DNA of 64,000 bases, taken from assembly GCA_964410125.1 (NCBI GenBank), contig CAYPGQ010000003.1, positions 41,973 to 105,972 on the forward strand, in the 5' to 3' direction. Of this stretch, positions 49,911 to 59,492 are shown piece by piece (position 1 is the stretch's first letter; every line of letters starts with the position of its first letter). The DNA comes from G020348385 sp964410125. GTDB taxonomy: Bacteria > Acidobacteriota > Aminicenantia > Aminicenantales > Aminicenantaceae. A program made the translations under genes and the position numbers. The notes below the pieces were generated by a model. It worked only from the letters and a program-made list of their open reading frames with translations, was not told the origin of the DNA and did not search any database.

Positions 49911-51083
49911 TTATATCAGCGTATTAAAGTGATTATGCAATCTATTTGCTACTTTATGCCATGTAAAATCTTTAACTCTCTCTCTTGCATTGTAACCTAA
50001 AGATGTCCTTACTTTATGTGAATCAATTAAGTCAATCAAAGCAGAAATGAATCCAAAATCATCTCCAGGCTTTACCAGTTTTGCGTTAATCCCATCAGTT
50101 AGAATTTCTTTAATCTGACCTAACTCCGTCGTAATAATCGCTTTTCCAGCTGCCATATAATCAAAAATTTTTAGCGGAGAAAAATAAAATTTTTTATAGC
50201 ATCGAAATGGCGCAACACAAATATCAATATCATTTATCAGTTTTGAAACCATATCTGAATATATTAATCTTCCATAAAGGATAATTTTATCTTTAGGAAC
50301 ATTTGAATCTCTAACTTTTTTTATTACGAGATCTTTGTATTGACCATCTCCAATTAATATCAGCTTAATATTCGGTCTCTGATTTAAAACTTCAATAAAG
50401 ATATTAATTAAAAAATCAATATCATGATAATCATGAAAACTTCCAATAAAACCAATTGATACCTCTTTTATTCCTTTTTTCTTAAAATGAAATCCCAAAT
50501 TAATATCTTTGAATGCATCAAAATCTACTCCATTGGGAATTACCCAAATTTTTTTGTCTTTGTTTTCGATATTCATTTTTATAATTTCTTTTAAGACATT
50601 TGAAACAACATAAACAGCCTCAGCATTGTTCCATGTTTTAATTTCGACATTTTTAATTAAATTAAACGCACTTCTATATTTTTCGTGTTTAAAAAACTCA
50701 ATGTATTGAGGATGATTCACTTCAAGAATTATTGGAATGGGAGTATTTTTTTTTATTAATAAAGATACTTCATCACATAAGGATGGCCGCACCAATATAC
50801 AATCAGGCTTTTCTTTCTGTACTATCTTGACTATTTTTTTTATTTCTATCCGTCTAATAATTTTTCTCTTAAAATAAATAAATATCTCTTGTATCCATAA
50901 AGGGAACATATTTCTGAGCTTATCTTTAATTTTATTCTTAAACACGAGCTCATTTTCAAAAATAATCGAAGGGTATGTAATAATTTTTATCCCAAGCTTT
51001 TCCAATGCAGAAATGAGTTTTCTTCCATGAATCGCAGCTCCATGATATTCATTCAAGAAATTATTGATATAAAAGATCTTCAT
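49911..51083 (-). CDS. Glycosyltransferase family 4
   Basis: A 390-residue GT-B enzyme. It begins MKIFYINNFLNEYHGAAIHG. The donor half contains VSIGFIGSFHDYHDIDFLIN, and ICVAPFRCYKKFYFSPLKIFDYMAAGKAII holds the acidic SPLKIFDYMA site, the variant of the E-x7-E motif found in many family-4 enzymes. The region is extremely A+T-rich, like the rest of 45-57 kb, a usual sign of transferred repeat-unit genes. It is one of four glycosyltransferases in the block, so the repeat unit may contain about five sugars including the initiating one; this count is an inference. Confidence 0.86.
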   Translation of the reverse strand: MKIFYINNFLNEYHGAAIHGRKLISALEKLGIKIITYPSIIFENELVFKNKIKDKLRNMFPLWIQEIFIYFKRKIIRRIEIKKIVKIVQKEKPDCILVRPSLCDEVSLLIKKNTPIPIILEVNHPQYIEFFKHEKYRSAFNLIKNVEIKTWNNAEAVYVVSNVLKEIIKMNIENKDKKIWVIPNGVDFDAFKDINLGFHFKKKGIKEVSIGFIGSFHDYHDIDFLINIFIEVLNQRPNIKLILIGDGQYKDLVIKKVRDSNVPKDKIILYGRLIYSDMVSKLINDIDICVAPFRCYKKFYFSPLKIFDYMAAGKAIITTELGQIKEILTDGINAKLVKPGDDFGFISALIDLIDSHKVRTSLGYNARERVKDFTWHKVANRLHNHFNTLI

Positions 51084-51154
51084 AAATTTGTTACAACTTC
51101 CTCTAAATTGGGGATTTATCCATCATATTGAAATATATGCAATGAAAATACAAC

Positions 51155-52579
51155 TTACTTTTCTCTATGCTCTAGATTCAAAGAAGATGCCAACAAAGCA
51201 AAGATCATCCATGCAAACTGAATTGTATGTATCCACCTTAAATATTCAATCTTTATTTGATCAAGCAATATTATGATTACTGCGATTAAAAGGAAGAAAA
51301 TGAAATGCCAATTACTAGAATTGGAATGTGCAATAAGTTTTTTACCTGATTTAAATATTAGAGTTGCCCAAAATAATAGATGTATTATGAAGCCGAAAAA
51401 TCCAACTTTATACAACAAAGTCAAATATAGAGAATGAAATTCTTCAAATGAATCATTAACAGGAACAAGAATATAATGGAATCCATTTCCAAAAAAATTC
51501 AAATTTTCCATTACTTCTATTTTTGCTGAATCCCACGCGATTTTTCTATTGAACGCCTCCACGGATATTAAACTGCTCGAAGTAAAATATCTCTTGAAAC
51601 GGTAAATAAAATCTTCTATTTCAGAAGGGAAAACTATTATTAGGATTGTAAAAGAAATAATAATTGCAAATAAAATTTTGATGGATAGTTTATCATAGTC
51701 TTTTTTGAATGTTCTCAGAATCAATATAATTAATAAAAGTGCAAAAATTAGCAGCATTAAATCTGATCTAGTTTTGGTAAAAATAATGCCTGCTGTACAA
51801 GATAAAAAAGTAATTAGATAGATATAATTTTTTTGAATATATATCAATGCTAATGAAAGTAAACATCCTAAAAGGAACCATTCAGCTAAGAGTTCGAAAT
51901 CTCCGACTGTACCTTTCGGACGTGCAATTCCTTCCAAAGAAAGGGGGAGATGAGGAATATAAGATCTGCCACGAAAAATGCCAGTGACTTTGTGAAATTC
52001 AGGAAATTTTATTTGAATAAATGTTATAACAGATTGAATCATTAATAAAAAAACAATTAACTTAAAGACTGTTATAAAGTCCGCTTTGGTTTTTACTAAT
52101 TTCAAGATAATAATGAAAAATATTATTCCACTTATATTTGCTAAATAATATTTAAAAGATTGCTCAAATAAATATTTATTAAAAACTAAAGAAGCAGAAT
52201 AACTAATAAAAATAAGTATTAGCAGAAATATTTCTGATTTGCCTTTTAGAAGGTTTTTTTTCATTAACAATGAAGACAAAACTGAAGAAAAAAAAAGAAC
52301 GAAAATTAGCAGAGTAGTGATCGTAATAGCATCCTTTCCTGCATATTGAATAAAAAATGGGAAAGGAAGAGAAGCGATTGTAAAAAAAAGAAGATATTTA
52401 TTTACAACTTCAAATGAAATTCTTAAAGAATAAATTAGAAACAATAGAATAAGAAGGACTATTATCATAAGACCATATGAAGTCCTATTTCCAAGAATAA
52501 TTAAAGAGCTCAACATTACTAAAAAAAATATAAATATATAAATAGGGTTAAACTTGTAGCTATTTTTTTCTATATACAT
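51155..52579 (-). CDS. Polysaccharide polymerase-like membrane protein (Wzy/O-antigen ligase type)
   Basis: A 474-residue hydrophobic protein with about ten to twelve spans (for example IFIFFLVMLSSLIILGN, LMIIVLLILLFLIYSL, FLSCTAGIIFTKTRSD). The segment FFGNGFHYILVPVNDSFEEFHSLYL-like region near the end is the large loop common to Wzy/WaaL proteins, with a conserved His. It should polymerise lipid-linked repeat units at the periplasmic side. Start 52579 is used because the frame is open to 52651 inside the upstream gene; MYIEKNSYKFNPIYI begins just before the first helix. It is distinct from the ligase-like gene at 39221. Confidence 0.75.
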   Translation of the reverse strand: MYIEKNSYKFNPIYIFIFFLVMLSSLIILGNRTSYGLMIIVLLILLFLIYSLRISFEVVNKYLLFFTIASLPFPFFIQYAGKDAITITTLLIFVLFFSSVLSSLLMKKNLLKGKSEIFLLILIFISYSASLVFNKYLFEQSFKYYLANISGIIFFIIILKLVKTKADFITVFKLIVFLLMIQSVITFIQIKFPEFHKVTGIFRGRSYIPHLPLSLEGIARPKGTVGDFELLAEWFLLGCLLSLALIYIQKNYIYLITFLSCTAGIIFTKTRSDLMLLIFALLLIILILRTFKKDYDKLSIKILFAIIISFTILIIVFPSEIEDFIYRFKRYFTSSSLISVEAFNRKIAWDSAKIEVMENLNFFGNGFHYILVPVNDSFEEFHSLYLTLLYKVGFFGFIIHLLFWATLIFKSGKKLIAHSNSSNWHFIFFLLIAVIIILLDQIKIEYLRWIHTIQFAWMIFALLASSLNLEHREK

Positions 52580-52601
52580 TTGTTTAATGAAACAAATATA
52601 A

Positions 52602-54230
52602 TTAAAACTCAGCAAAAATTTCTTTAATCTTTGGGTATCTATTAATATCAAAAATTCGCATCATTCGATAAATTGTTGAACGTTGATTTTCATTTTTTTT
52701 CTCAAGATTAAAAAATTCCCAGACTATCTCTCCATCTCTAGTAACTTCAAAAACATGGCCACTTTCACTCTCCGTTATAAGAGTGTTACCATTTATTAAT
52801 CTCTGGCTTGATACTCTAGTTTCGCTATAAAATTCTTGAGGTGATTTAGATTTATACTCCCATACTATCTTCCGTATTATTGGATTCATTTCAATTGATC
52901 GAGAGGATCTTCTCTCAACTCCATTATCAAAGATTAAGATGTTTTCATTGTCTAATAGAGTTGGGTGATGCTGTCTACTTAAATTTTTTGGCCCCCAGCT
53001 CCATACAAGTTTATTCTCATCCAGATCTAATATTGCTATCAAATCCAACAAACATGCCGAAAGCAATATATCTCCCCTTTCACATAATCCATTAATTCCT
53101 TTTTCCAAAACTTCAAGAGTATTGATGTGGTATATATCCGTAGGCGCATTAATATCAAGGATAAAATTGCCAATAGTAGCTTCTTTAATAATTCTCCACA
53201 AGGTTCTTGGATCTATCATCCAAGTATAAATTTTTAAAACTCGACCAGATAGTCTGTAAGGAACTTTGTTCTTAAATATATTGAAAAGCGGGATTTCTTT
53301 TTTAAGCTCTCCATCCCGAGATAAAACTACAATATAATCATTGAGAATTGGAAAAGGAATGCCATTTAAATAAAATATTTCATCTTTTCTAGACAAAACA
53401 TAAATATCCTTATTATCAGAAATGGCAATATCATGGTGTGCTCTAATCTTTTTGCTCCAAATTATATTAGAATTCCAATCAAGTCTTATTAAGAATTTGT
53501 CTTTTACAATAGCTAGAAGATCACCGTTTCTACACAACTCGACATATTGCCATGTATCATTTTTCCTTATTTTTACAGACCATGAGTGTAAAAATTTTCC
53601 TGACATATCCATTAAAAAAGCTGTCGACAAATTCTCTGGACAATAGATATTAATTCCGTCACATGCATGACTTTTGTCATAAAAAACAACTCCCTCTTTA
53701 TTATCATTTTCAATTGGAGTCCATTTTATATATGGCAAGGATCTTAAGGCTTTTATCGCTGATGCTCTTTGTATTACTTCAGTTTTTGAAGAAAATGATG
53801 ACAACAAAAACAAAAAAACAAGAAATATTGTTGTCTCTAAAGCAACTATCTTAGCCTTCTTACGTTTGATTAAAATCCATGTAAAAAATACTGAGAATAA
53901 TAAAATGCCGATATTGCCCAGCAACTTGAAAAAGCTAGTTAAATTACTAAGCAAATAATGATTAATAGCTCTTCCAGCATACATTAGAAAAAGAAAAACG
54001 AATACAATTGTCACATTTATGACTCCTTTGCTCACAATAAGGCTTTCTTTTCTCTTTTTTAAAATACTATTCACTAATAAATTTGATATTGAAATAAGAA
54101 TTGTCACCGACGCAGCAACAAAAGCAAAATGAATATAGAGGACAAAAAAATATGCATTTCCTATTACTGCAAACATATAGCCTGTTATAATAAGAAAAGA
54201 AAGTATCACAAGAGCGATTTTAAATTTCAT
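52602..54230 (-). CDS. Arylsulfotransferase-like (ASST) propeller protein with membrane helices
   Basis: A 542-residue protein. Five hydrophobic spans fill the first 160 residues. The rest is a beta-propeller of short blades with Trp-containing repeats: LMDMSGKFLHSWSVK, LIRLDWNSNIIWSKK, AILDLDENKLVWSWGPKNL, and FEVTRDGEIVWEFFN. HHDIAISDNKDIYVL and QHHPTLLDNENILIFDNG have His residues at positions where arylsulfotransferase-like proteins carry the catalytic His. Aryl sulfotransferases move sulfate between phenols, but this membrane-tethered group in EPS clusters may act on glycans. Whether it is active is uncertain. Confidence 0.72.
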   Translation of the reverse strand: MKFKIALVILSFLIITGYMFAVIGNAYFFVLYIHFAFVAASVTILISISNLLVNSILKKRKESLIVSKGVINVTIVFVFLFLMYAGRAINHYLLSNLTSFFKLLGNIGILLFSVFFTWILIKRKKAKIVALETTIFLVFLFLLSSFSSKTEVIQRASAIKALRSLPYIKWTPIENDNKEGVVFYDKSHACDGINIYCPENLSTAFLMDMSGKFLHSWSVKIRKNDTWQYVELCRNGDLLAIVKDKFLIRLDWNSNIIWSKKIRAHHDIAISDNKDIYVLSRKDEIFYLNGIPFPILNDYIVVLSRDGELKKEIPLFNIFKNKVPYRLSGRVLKIYTWMIDPRTLWRIIKEATIGNFILDINAPTDIYHINTLEVLEKGINGLCERGDILLSACLLDLIAILDLDENKLVWSWGPKNLSRQHHPTLLDNENILIFDNGVERRSSRSIEMNPIIRKIVWEYKSKSPQEFYSETRVSSQRLINGNTLITESESGHVFEVTRDGEIVWEFFNLEKKNENQRSTIYRMMRIFDINRYPKIKEIFAEF

Positions 54231-54312
54231 GCAACTATAATAACTATACTTCTGGATTGAAAATCTTCCCCTTGTGCTTTTGTAACAGTCTCAATTCCAA
54301 TAATATATATTT

Positions 54313-55404
54313 TTAATTTATCTTTTCATCAAACAACTTTTCATATTCTTTCATATAGTTTTGAATTGAAAACTCATTCTTTATTTTTTTAAAACTAACA
54401 TTTTGATATTTTTTTCTTCTCTCTTCATCATTTAGCAAAATATCAATCGCTCTAGCAAGGTTGATAGAATCACCTTTTTTTACAATATAACCATTTTTTT
54501 CGTGAATAATAATATCATTCACACCTCCAAGGTAGTCGGCACATACACATGGTACTTTAAGTGCCATAGCTTCAAGCACTGCAGTGGGAAGTCCTTCTGA
54601 CAGGGAAGCAAGAACAAAAATGGAAGATTTTTTTAGATATTTGTACGGATTAGACTGACTACCAAGAAAAACTACGTTTTTTGTAATTTTAAGCTCTTTA
54701 CATAACCTCTCTAATCGTTTTCTTTCAGGACCATCCCCAATTAGTACAATTCTACATTTCGATTCAACAAGAGGAACAGCATTTAAAAGTACATCAAAAC
54801 CTTTATCTTTTACTAATCTGCCAACAGATGCAACTATTGGTTTATCCATAGGGATGGAGTCATAACTAAATTCTTCCTCAGACAATTTTATTACTTCCTC
54901 ATAATCAACAGCATTTTTTATTACTATTAATTTCTTCTTTTCGATTCTTGTTAGAGCATTTTCTAGACTTCGCTTAACTCCATTTGAAACCGCAATAATT
55001 TTGTTGGCATAATTCCATAGAATATTTCTTAAGAAGTTGATGCGACCTTTATAAAAAAAGCCAGGGCTGCATAAAAAAACTCTTATTTTTAATAGCAATC
55101 CAATCAATATAGAAAGAGTATTTAAGTGGATATGAAAACTTATAAAAATATCTGGTCTTTTTCTTATTAATTTATGGCAGAGTTTAATTGCTAAAGGAAT
55201 TTTGTTTTTAATTGAAAACGAAATTCCTAAATTTATCAACTTAACATGAGAAGGAATTTCCTGAAGTAGCTCACCCTTTTTTTCGCATAAAATGAGATAT
55301 AATTCATATTTGTTTTCATTCAGTCCTTTAATCAAGTAGACAAGTTGTCGTTCCACTCCTCCAATATCGAGTGATTTATGAAAAAAGAATATTTTCTTTT
55401 TCAA
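54313..55404 (-). CDS. Glycosyltransferase family 4
   Basis: A 363-residue GT-B enzyme. FHKSLDIGGVERQLVYLIKG has the glycine-rich acceptor motif with GGVERQ. PIVASVGRLVKDKGFDVLLN and FVLASLSEGLPTAVLEAMAL are the donor-site motifs with both acidic residues. It overlaps the flippase gene by four bases (ATGA at 55401-55404), so the pair is translationally coupled. It likely adds one of the last sugars before flipping; that order is guessed from position. Confidence 0.92.
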   Translation of the reverse strand: MKKKIFFFHKSLDIGGVERQLVYLIKGLNENKYELYLILCEKKGELLQEIPSHVKLINLGISFSIKNKIPLAIKLCHKLIRKRPDIFISFHIHLNTLSILIGLLLKIRVFLCSPGFFYKGRINFLRNILWNYANKIIAVSNGVKRSLENALTRIEKKKLIVIKNAVDYEEVIKLSEEEFSYDSIPMDKPIVASVGRLVKDKGFDVLLNAVPLVESKCRIVLIGDGPERKRLERLCKELKITKNVVFLGSQSNPYKYLKKSSIFVLASLSEGLPTAVLEAMALKVPCVCADYLGGVNDIIIHEKNGYIVKKGDSINLARAIDILLNDEERRKKYQNVSFKKIKNEFSIQNYMKEYEKLFDEKIN

Positions 55405-56681
55405 ATCGCAAGAATTTTTGTATCAGATTTATATATCTTATTTTTAATGAAGAAAATCGTTACGCCTAGTGAACTAATAGTAGCAATCAAACGACTTAGA
55501 GCTGCTCCTTCCATTCCCCATTTAGGAATTAAATAAAGAGAAAAAATAATAAAGAAAAATACTTGCACATAGGCTCCTAATGCGACATATTTTGAATAGC
55601 CGAGAGAATAAAATACAAGAGTGAGTAAAACATTAAAAAGTGTGATTAGGTATGATATCAATAGAATTCTATATACCCATAAACTGTTTAAGTATTGGTT
55701 ACCAAACACAATCAGAATAATAAATTTGGCAAAAATAAAAATTATGGCTATAAATAATATTATAATTACTCCAACCTTAATTACTTTAGAAATATATTTT
55801 TTTATTTGATCTAAATTTGATAGCTTTGATATTTTAGGCAAGAATACCTTGCCTACAACCATTCTTATAATCATAAGGGGCGCAACTAGTTGAATTGCTG
55901 AATTATATAATCCAGCTTCACTAAAGCCTAGAGTTGAGGTTACAAAATAAAAATCTAATCGTGTCATCAAATTCATTGCAAGAGCACCTAATACGAGCCA
56001 TTGAGAATAATCTAGAATATTTTTTAATAATTTTTTCGTATGAACATCAATCGAAATGCTTTGAATAAACCTAAATATTTTCTTTGTATAAATGATTAAG
56101 ACTGGTATTCCAGCAATGGCGAATACATATGAAATGTATATTACTTTGAATTGATCTAATTTGAATAATATTAAAATAAGAAGTAGTCTTAGAAAATCAA
56201 CTCCAACATTGATTGCTGCTCGGGTTGAAAATTTTTCTAACGATTGGAAATAAGTTGTTATTATATACTGATAACTCTCAATGAGACAGCCTAAACATAT
56301 TATTATTAAGTATTTTCTAATGTCAGATTTATTAAGTAGTACCTCAATAAAACGAGGGTATATTAATAACAGTAATACAAATATTGTTAATATAATTGAT
56401 TTGAATAAAGTATAAAATCCAAAAATTTTATCTCTTTCATCTGGAAGTTTTACTGAAAAACGGACAGCAGGATTTTCTAATCCAAAATCAAAAAAAAGAG
56501 ATAAAAATAAGATTGAAACAGTAATTAAAGAATAAATTCCATATTTTTCAGGTCCAAGGACCCTTGCAACAAGTACTATAAGAATCAAACGAATAATTTT
56601 AGAAATTATATTCTCAACAAGAACAATCCCTAGATCTTTCGAAGTTTTTGATTGAATTAAGTATTTTATGCGACCAATCAT
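55401..56681 (-). CDS. wzx: Wzx-type flippase (polysaccharide transporter)
   Basis: A 426-residue polytopic protein with about twelve spans, without the signature of a polymerase loop. LVENIISKIIRLILIVLVAR and GPEKYGIYSLITVSILFLSL are typical of the first helices of MOP-superfamily polysaccharide exporters, including the G-P-x-x-Y-G turn. LGFSEAGLYNSAIQLVAPLM and GYSKYVALGAYVQVFFFIIF follow later. It should move the lipid-linked repeat unit from cytoplasmic to periplasmic leaflet. The gene starts 10 bases after the preceding gene's stop and shares ATGA with the glycosyltransferase downstream. Confidence 0.87.
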   Translation of the reverse strand: MIGRIKYLIQSKTSKDLGIVLVENIISKIIRLILIVLVARVLGPEKYGIYSLITVSILFLSLFFDFGLENPAVRFSVKLPDERDKIFGFYTLFKSIILTIFVLLLLIYPRFIEVLLNKSDIRKYLIIICLGCLIESYQYIITTYFQSLEKFSTRAAINVGVDFLRLLLILILFKLDQFKVIYISYVFAIAGIPVLIIYTKKIFRFIQSISIDVHTKKLLKNILDYSQWLVLGALAMNLMTRLDFYFVTSTLGFSEAGLYNSAIQLVAPLMIIRMVVGKVFLPKISKLSNLDQIKKYISKVIKVGVIIILFIAIIFIFAKFIILIVFGNQYLNSLWVYRILLISYLITLFNVLLTLVFYSLGYSKYVALGAYVQVFFFIIFSLYLIPKWGMEGAALSRLIATISSLGVTIFFIKNKIYKSDTKILAI

Positions 56682-56691
56682 TAGTTCAGAT

Positions 56692-57675
56692 TTATTTAAT
56701 CAATTCTTTTAGTAAAGGACTTAGAATCCAAGACTTTTTGTAGCCATCTACACAGGCAATCCAGACTTTTTCATTTAGTTTATGAAGATCTATGTGATGC
56801 ATTCCGTCTTTATTCCACCCTTCTCCAGAAGGTTTTATAATGGGATTTCCCATAATTTCATGTTCTTTATATGTTGTCATTGTGAGATCAGAAATTTTAA
56901 AAGCTAGAATTCGATCCCCATAAAAATAATAATTGTATTGGTTATATCTAAGAATTTTTTCACCAATTACTAATACTCTTCCTCCAGGTCTTGCCAATTT
57001 AGGTTCAATTGTTTTTATAGGACTTTTAGGATGCTCAATCCAAGTATTATTAAGGTCTTTAGCGTAGTAGAGGTGCAGTTTATCTATGCCATCTTGTTTC
57101 GAATTTGAATACAACCACCATAGATCTGAGTAATGAAATAAAGAGGAATCTATTAACTTTTTGTTGATTAGGATCTTTTCAAATGACCACTTAGTCGGAA
57201 AATCTGTGGCTTTATATAGCCTCACCTCATTAATATCTGAACTTTCAGGAACCATAAAGACATCATCTTCCCACTCAAAAATGTAGGGATAAGACAAATG
57301 AAAATCTTCATCTAGAATTATTTTTTGATACTTCCACAAAGCGAGATCTTTGCTGACTGCATATCCAATATCACCTTGTTGAGTCTTCGCATTCCACACT
57401 TCAAAAAACATAAACCAAATATTATCTTTTTCTATCATGAATGGATCTGCTATAAAAACTGCTGGTACATCTATTACATCAGATGCAGTTAATACTGGAT
57501 TTCCTTCATGCTCATAAAGATTGAAAGGAGTATCGCCTTTGTAGATCCCTATTGACCAAAGTTTTTGTTTTGAGACATAAGGAATTCCTCTACCAAAAAA
57601 GATTTCAAACAATATTGTACAGATAACAACTGAAAAGAAGCATAGAACAAGAAGAATGATTTTCTTTTTCTTCAT
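56692..57675 (-). CDS. Exported five-bladed-propeller glycan protein (glucosamine-transferase/GH43-like)
   Basis: A 327-residue protein with an N-terminal signal-anchor (KIILLVLCFFSVVICTILFE). The rest resembles the five-bladed propeller family seen at the N-terminus of glucosamine inositolphosphorylceramide transferases and related to GH43 folds: VPAVFIADPFMIEKDNIWFM, SYPYIFEWEDDVFMVPESSD, SLFHYSDLWWLYSNS and the ending GWNKDGMHHIDLH. ADPFM and HHIDLH carry the conserved acid and His residues. The ATG at 57675 is used; the open frame extends to a TTG at 57693. It may bind or process a glycan at the periplasmic side, a role not demonstrable here. Confidence 0.7.
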   Translation of the reverse strand: MKKKKIILLVLCFFSVVICTILFEIFFGRGIPYVSKQKLWSIGIYKGDTPFNLYEHEGNPVLTASDVIDVPAVFIADPFMIEKDNIWFMFFEVWNAKTQQGDIGYAVSKDLALWKYQKIILDEDFHLSYPYIFEWEDDVFMVPESSDINEVRLYKATDFPTKWSFEKILINKKLIDSSLFHYSDLWWLYSNSKQDGIDKLHLYYAKDLNNTWIEHPKSPIKTIEPKLARPGGRVLVIGEKILRYNQYNYYFYGDRILAFKISDLTMTTYKEHEIMGNPIIKPSGEGWNKDGMHHIDLHKLNEKVWIACVDGYKKSWILSPLLKELIK

Positions 57676-58093
57676 AGAATTCGTGAATCTCAAAGATTTG
57701 TAATCTAATATGGATTTTTAATTACTTGAAAAAATTAAAATGCCGAAAGTTAATAAACAGATTTCATTTAGATGTTTTAGAAGTTCATAAGCTACTGCTA
57801 TTAAAAGATAGGACGAAATCTCTTTACTTCTGTAATATTCAGTTTTTCCTTAACCTCTTAACGACGATTTAGCTTACACATTTTCCTGGATAAATGTGGT
57901 GTTTATGAAAAGATCCAACCAAAACTGCCCGGCTAATCAACCCCCCCCAACATTTTTTTTCTTACAAACCCGGCTAAACGCCTCATTATGGTAGATAACG
58001 CGGTATCTGATGTCAATGGTTTAAACAGGGATATTATTTCAACCCAAATTTAGTTGGATTGCTTCGCTTTGCACGAATGATCAGAGGATTTAA
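57676..58093. other. Intergenic region upstream of the variable block
   Basis: About 400 bases with no gene I can support. Composition shifts from very A+T-rich near 57.7 kb to mixed near 57.9 kb, where C-tracts and repeats of CCCGGCTAA (about 57928-57978) appear. This looks like the boundary of the inserted variable block. No promoter was convincing. Confidence 0.4.
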
Positions 58094-58579
58094 TTATCGA
58101 GAGTTTAATTTGATATCATCCACTCTGCCACTGCCCATGATGAAGAAACCATTGACCTCCAAAATTTCTTCACCTGGCTTAGCTTCTTCTAGATCTGCCA
58201 GCAAGTTACGTTCAAAGGTGTGCCATTGCCCATCAATTACATGACTTCCTAGACCATGATGCACATACTCTCCAGCACAAGCAATCGTGGAATTGACATC
58301 TCCAACGACAATAACTAAATCAGGTTTTTCCTGTAAGCATCCTCTTTCAAACTCAATCATAATTTTTCCAGTTTGTTCTGCATGAGATCCTGAACCGATT
58401 CCAAGATAAATATCTGCTTTAGTCAAACTGAGATCATCGAAAAAAATTTGTGACATCTCTTCATCATAGTGCTGACCAGTGTGAATGAGGAGCTGATCAA
58501 ACTTTTGAGGGTATCTCGACATCTCTCTCAAAAGGGGATATGCCTTCATGAAGTTTGGACGTGCACCGACGATGTGCAT
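58094..58579 (-). pseudogene. Chimeric wecB fragment (UDP-GlcNAc 2-epimerase N-terminus fused to an unrelated end)
   Basis: A 161-residue frame. The first ~102 residues are UDP-N-acetylglucosamine 2-epimerase: MHIVGARPNFMKAYPLLREM, HTGQHYDEEMSQIFFDDL and VIVVGDVNSTIACA. After STIACA (near 58275) the protein stops matching and continues GEYVHHGLGSHVIDGQWHTF and VNGFFIMGSGRVDDIKL, a beta-sandwich surface-protein ending that I recognise only by style. The junction stays in frame. About 250 residues of the epimerase, with most of the active site, are missing, so it is a deletion fusion and presumably inactive. Its upstream region is interrupted by the IS3-family element. Confidence 0.8.
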
Positions 58580-58640
58580 TACCTTGAGGGGGGGAGAGTA
58601 GGATTGGTATTCCCCCAAAAAAATGGACACATAGTTAAGC

Positions 58641-59492
58641 TTAGGCTTCAAGATAGTACTCCAAAGGGGTCTTATGATTCAACGCTGAGTGTCTTCTCTG
58701 GCGATTGTAGAAGATCTCGATGTAATCAAAAACACAGCTATTGGCCTGGGATCTGTTGTGGAAGGTCTTCAGGTGAACAAGCTCTTTTTTCAGCGAAATA
58801 AAGAACGACTCCATGATCGCGTTGTCGAAGCAATCCCCCTTACTACTCATGCTCTGATGTATCTGCCATGCATTTAATATGCTTCCCACTCTATGGCTGG
58901 CATACTGGCTCCCACGATCTGAATGGAATATAAGCCCTGGCTCAGGATCGCGCTTCTCAAGCGCTTTCAGCAACGCATTGGCCACTAGTTCTTTCGTCCG
59001 TTTATAGAGGGTCCAGCCCACGATCTCACGGCAGTAGACATCCATAACCGCTGCCAGATAAAGCCAACCTTCCCAGGTCCAGATATATGTGATGTCTGAA
59101 ACCCAAAGTCTATTGGGGGCAGTGGCTGTAAAATCTCTTTCCACAAGGTCCTCTGCTACTGGAAGTTTATGATCAGAGTTCGTGGTGATCTTATAGCGTC
59201 TCCTGGTAAGCGACGCTATACCGTTTGCTCTCATAATACGCGCTATCCGGTTTTCCCCACAGCGAATGCCTTGGGCTCTAAGCTCTGCGGTTATCCGAGG
59301 TGAACCATAGACTCTGCGATTCCATTCCCAGATCTCCCAAATCTTAGTCAAAAGGCTCCTGTTCTCAGTGTACCTCAGGCTTAAACCACGCCTCAGATAT
59401 GCATAATACCCGCTCCGGCTGACTTCCAACACCCGGCACATCTTCCTCACCGTAAACCCGGAGCCGTACCGATCCATAAAGTGGTACTTCAT
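58641..59492 (-). CDS. IS3-family transposase OrfB (DDE integrase)
   Basis: A 283-residue transposase. The HTH-like N-terminal part (VRKMCRVLEVSRSGYYAY) precedes the rve catalytic core: WVSDITYIWTWEGWLYLA (first Asp), IFHSDRGSQYASHRV (second Asp) and GDCFDNAIMESFFISLKKEL (Glu), the DDE triad. YIEIFYNRQRRHSALNHKTP is the usual C-terminal box. It starts in the OrfA stop (ATGA at 59489-59492). All catalytic residues are intact, so the element may still be active. Confidence 0.95.
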   Translation of the reverse strand: MKYHFMDRYGSGFTVRKMCRVLEVSRSGYYAYLRRGLSLRYTENRSLLTKIWEIWEWNRRVYGSPRITAELRAQGIRCGENRIARIMRANGIASLTRRRYKITTNSDHKLPVAEDLVERDFTATAPNRLWVSDITYIWTWEGWLYLAAVMDVYCREIVGWTLYKRTKELVANALLKALEKRDPEPGLIFHSDRGSQYASHRVGSILNAWQIHQSMSSKGDCFDNAIMESFFISLKKELVHLKTFHNRSQANSCVFDYIEIFYNRQRRHSALNHKTPLEYYLEA

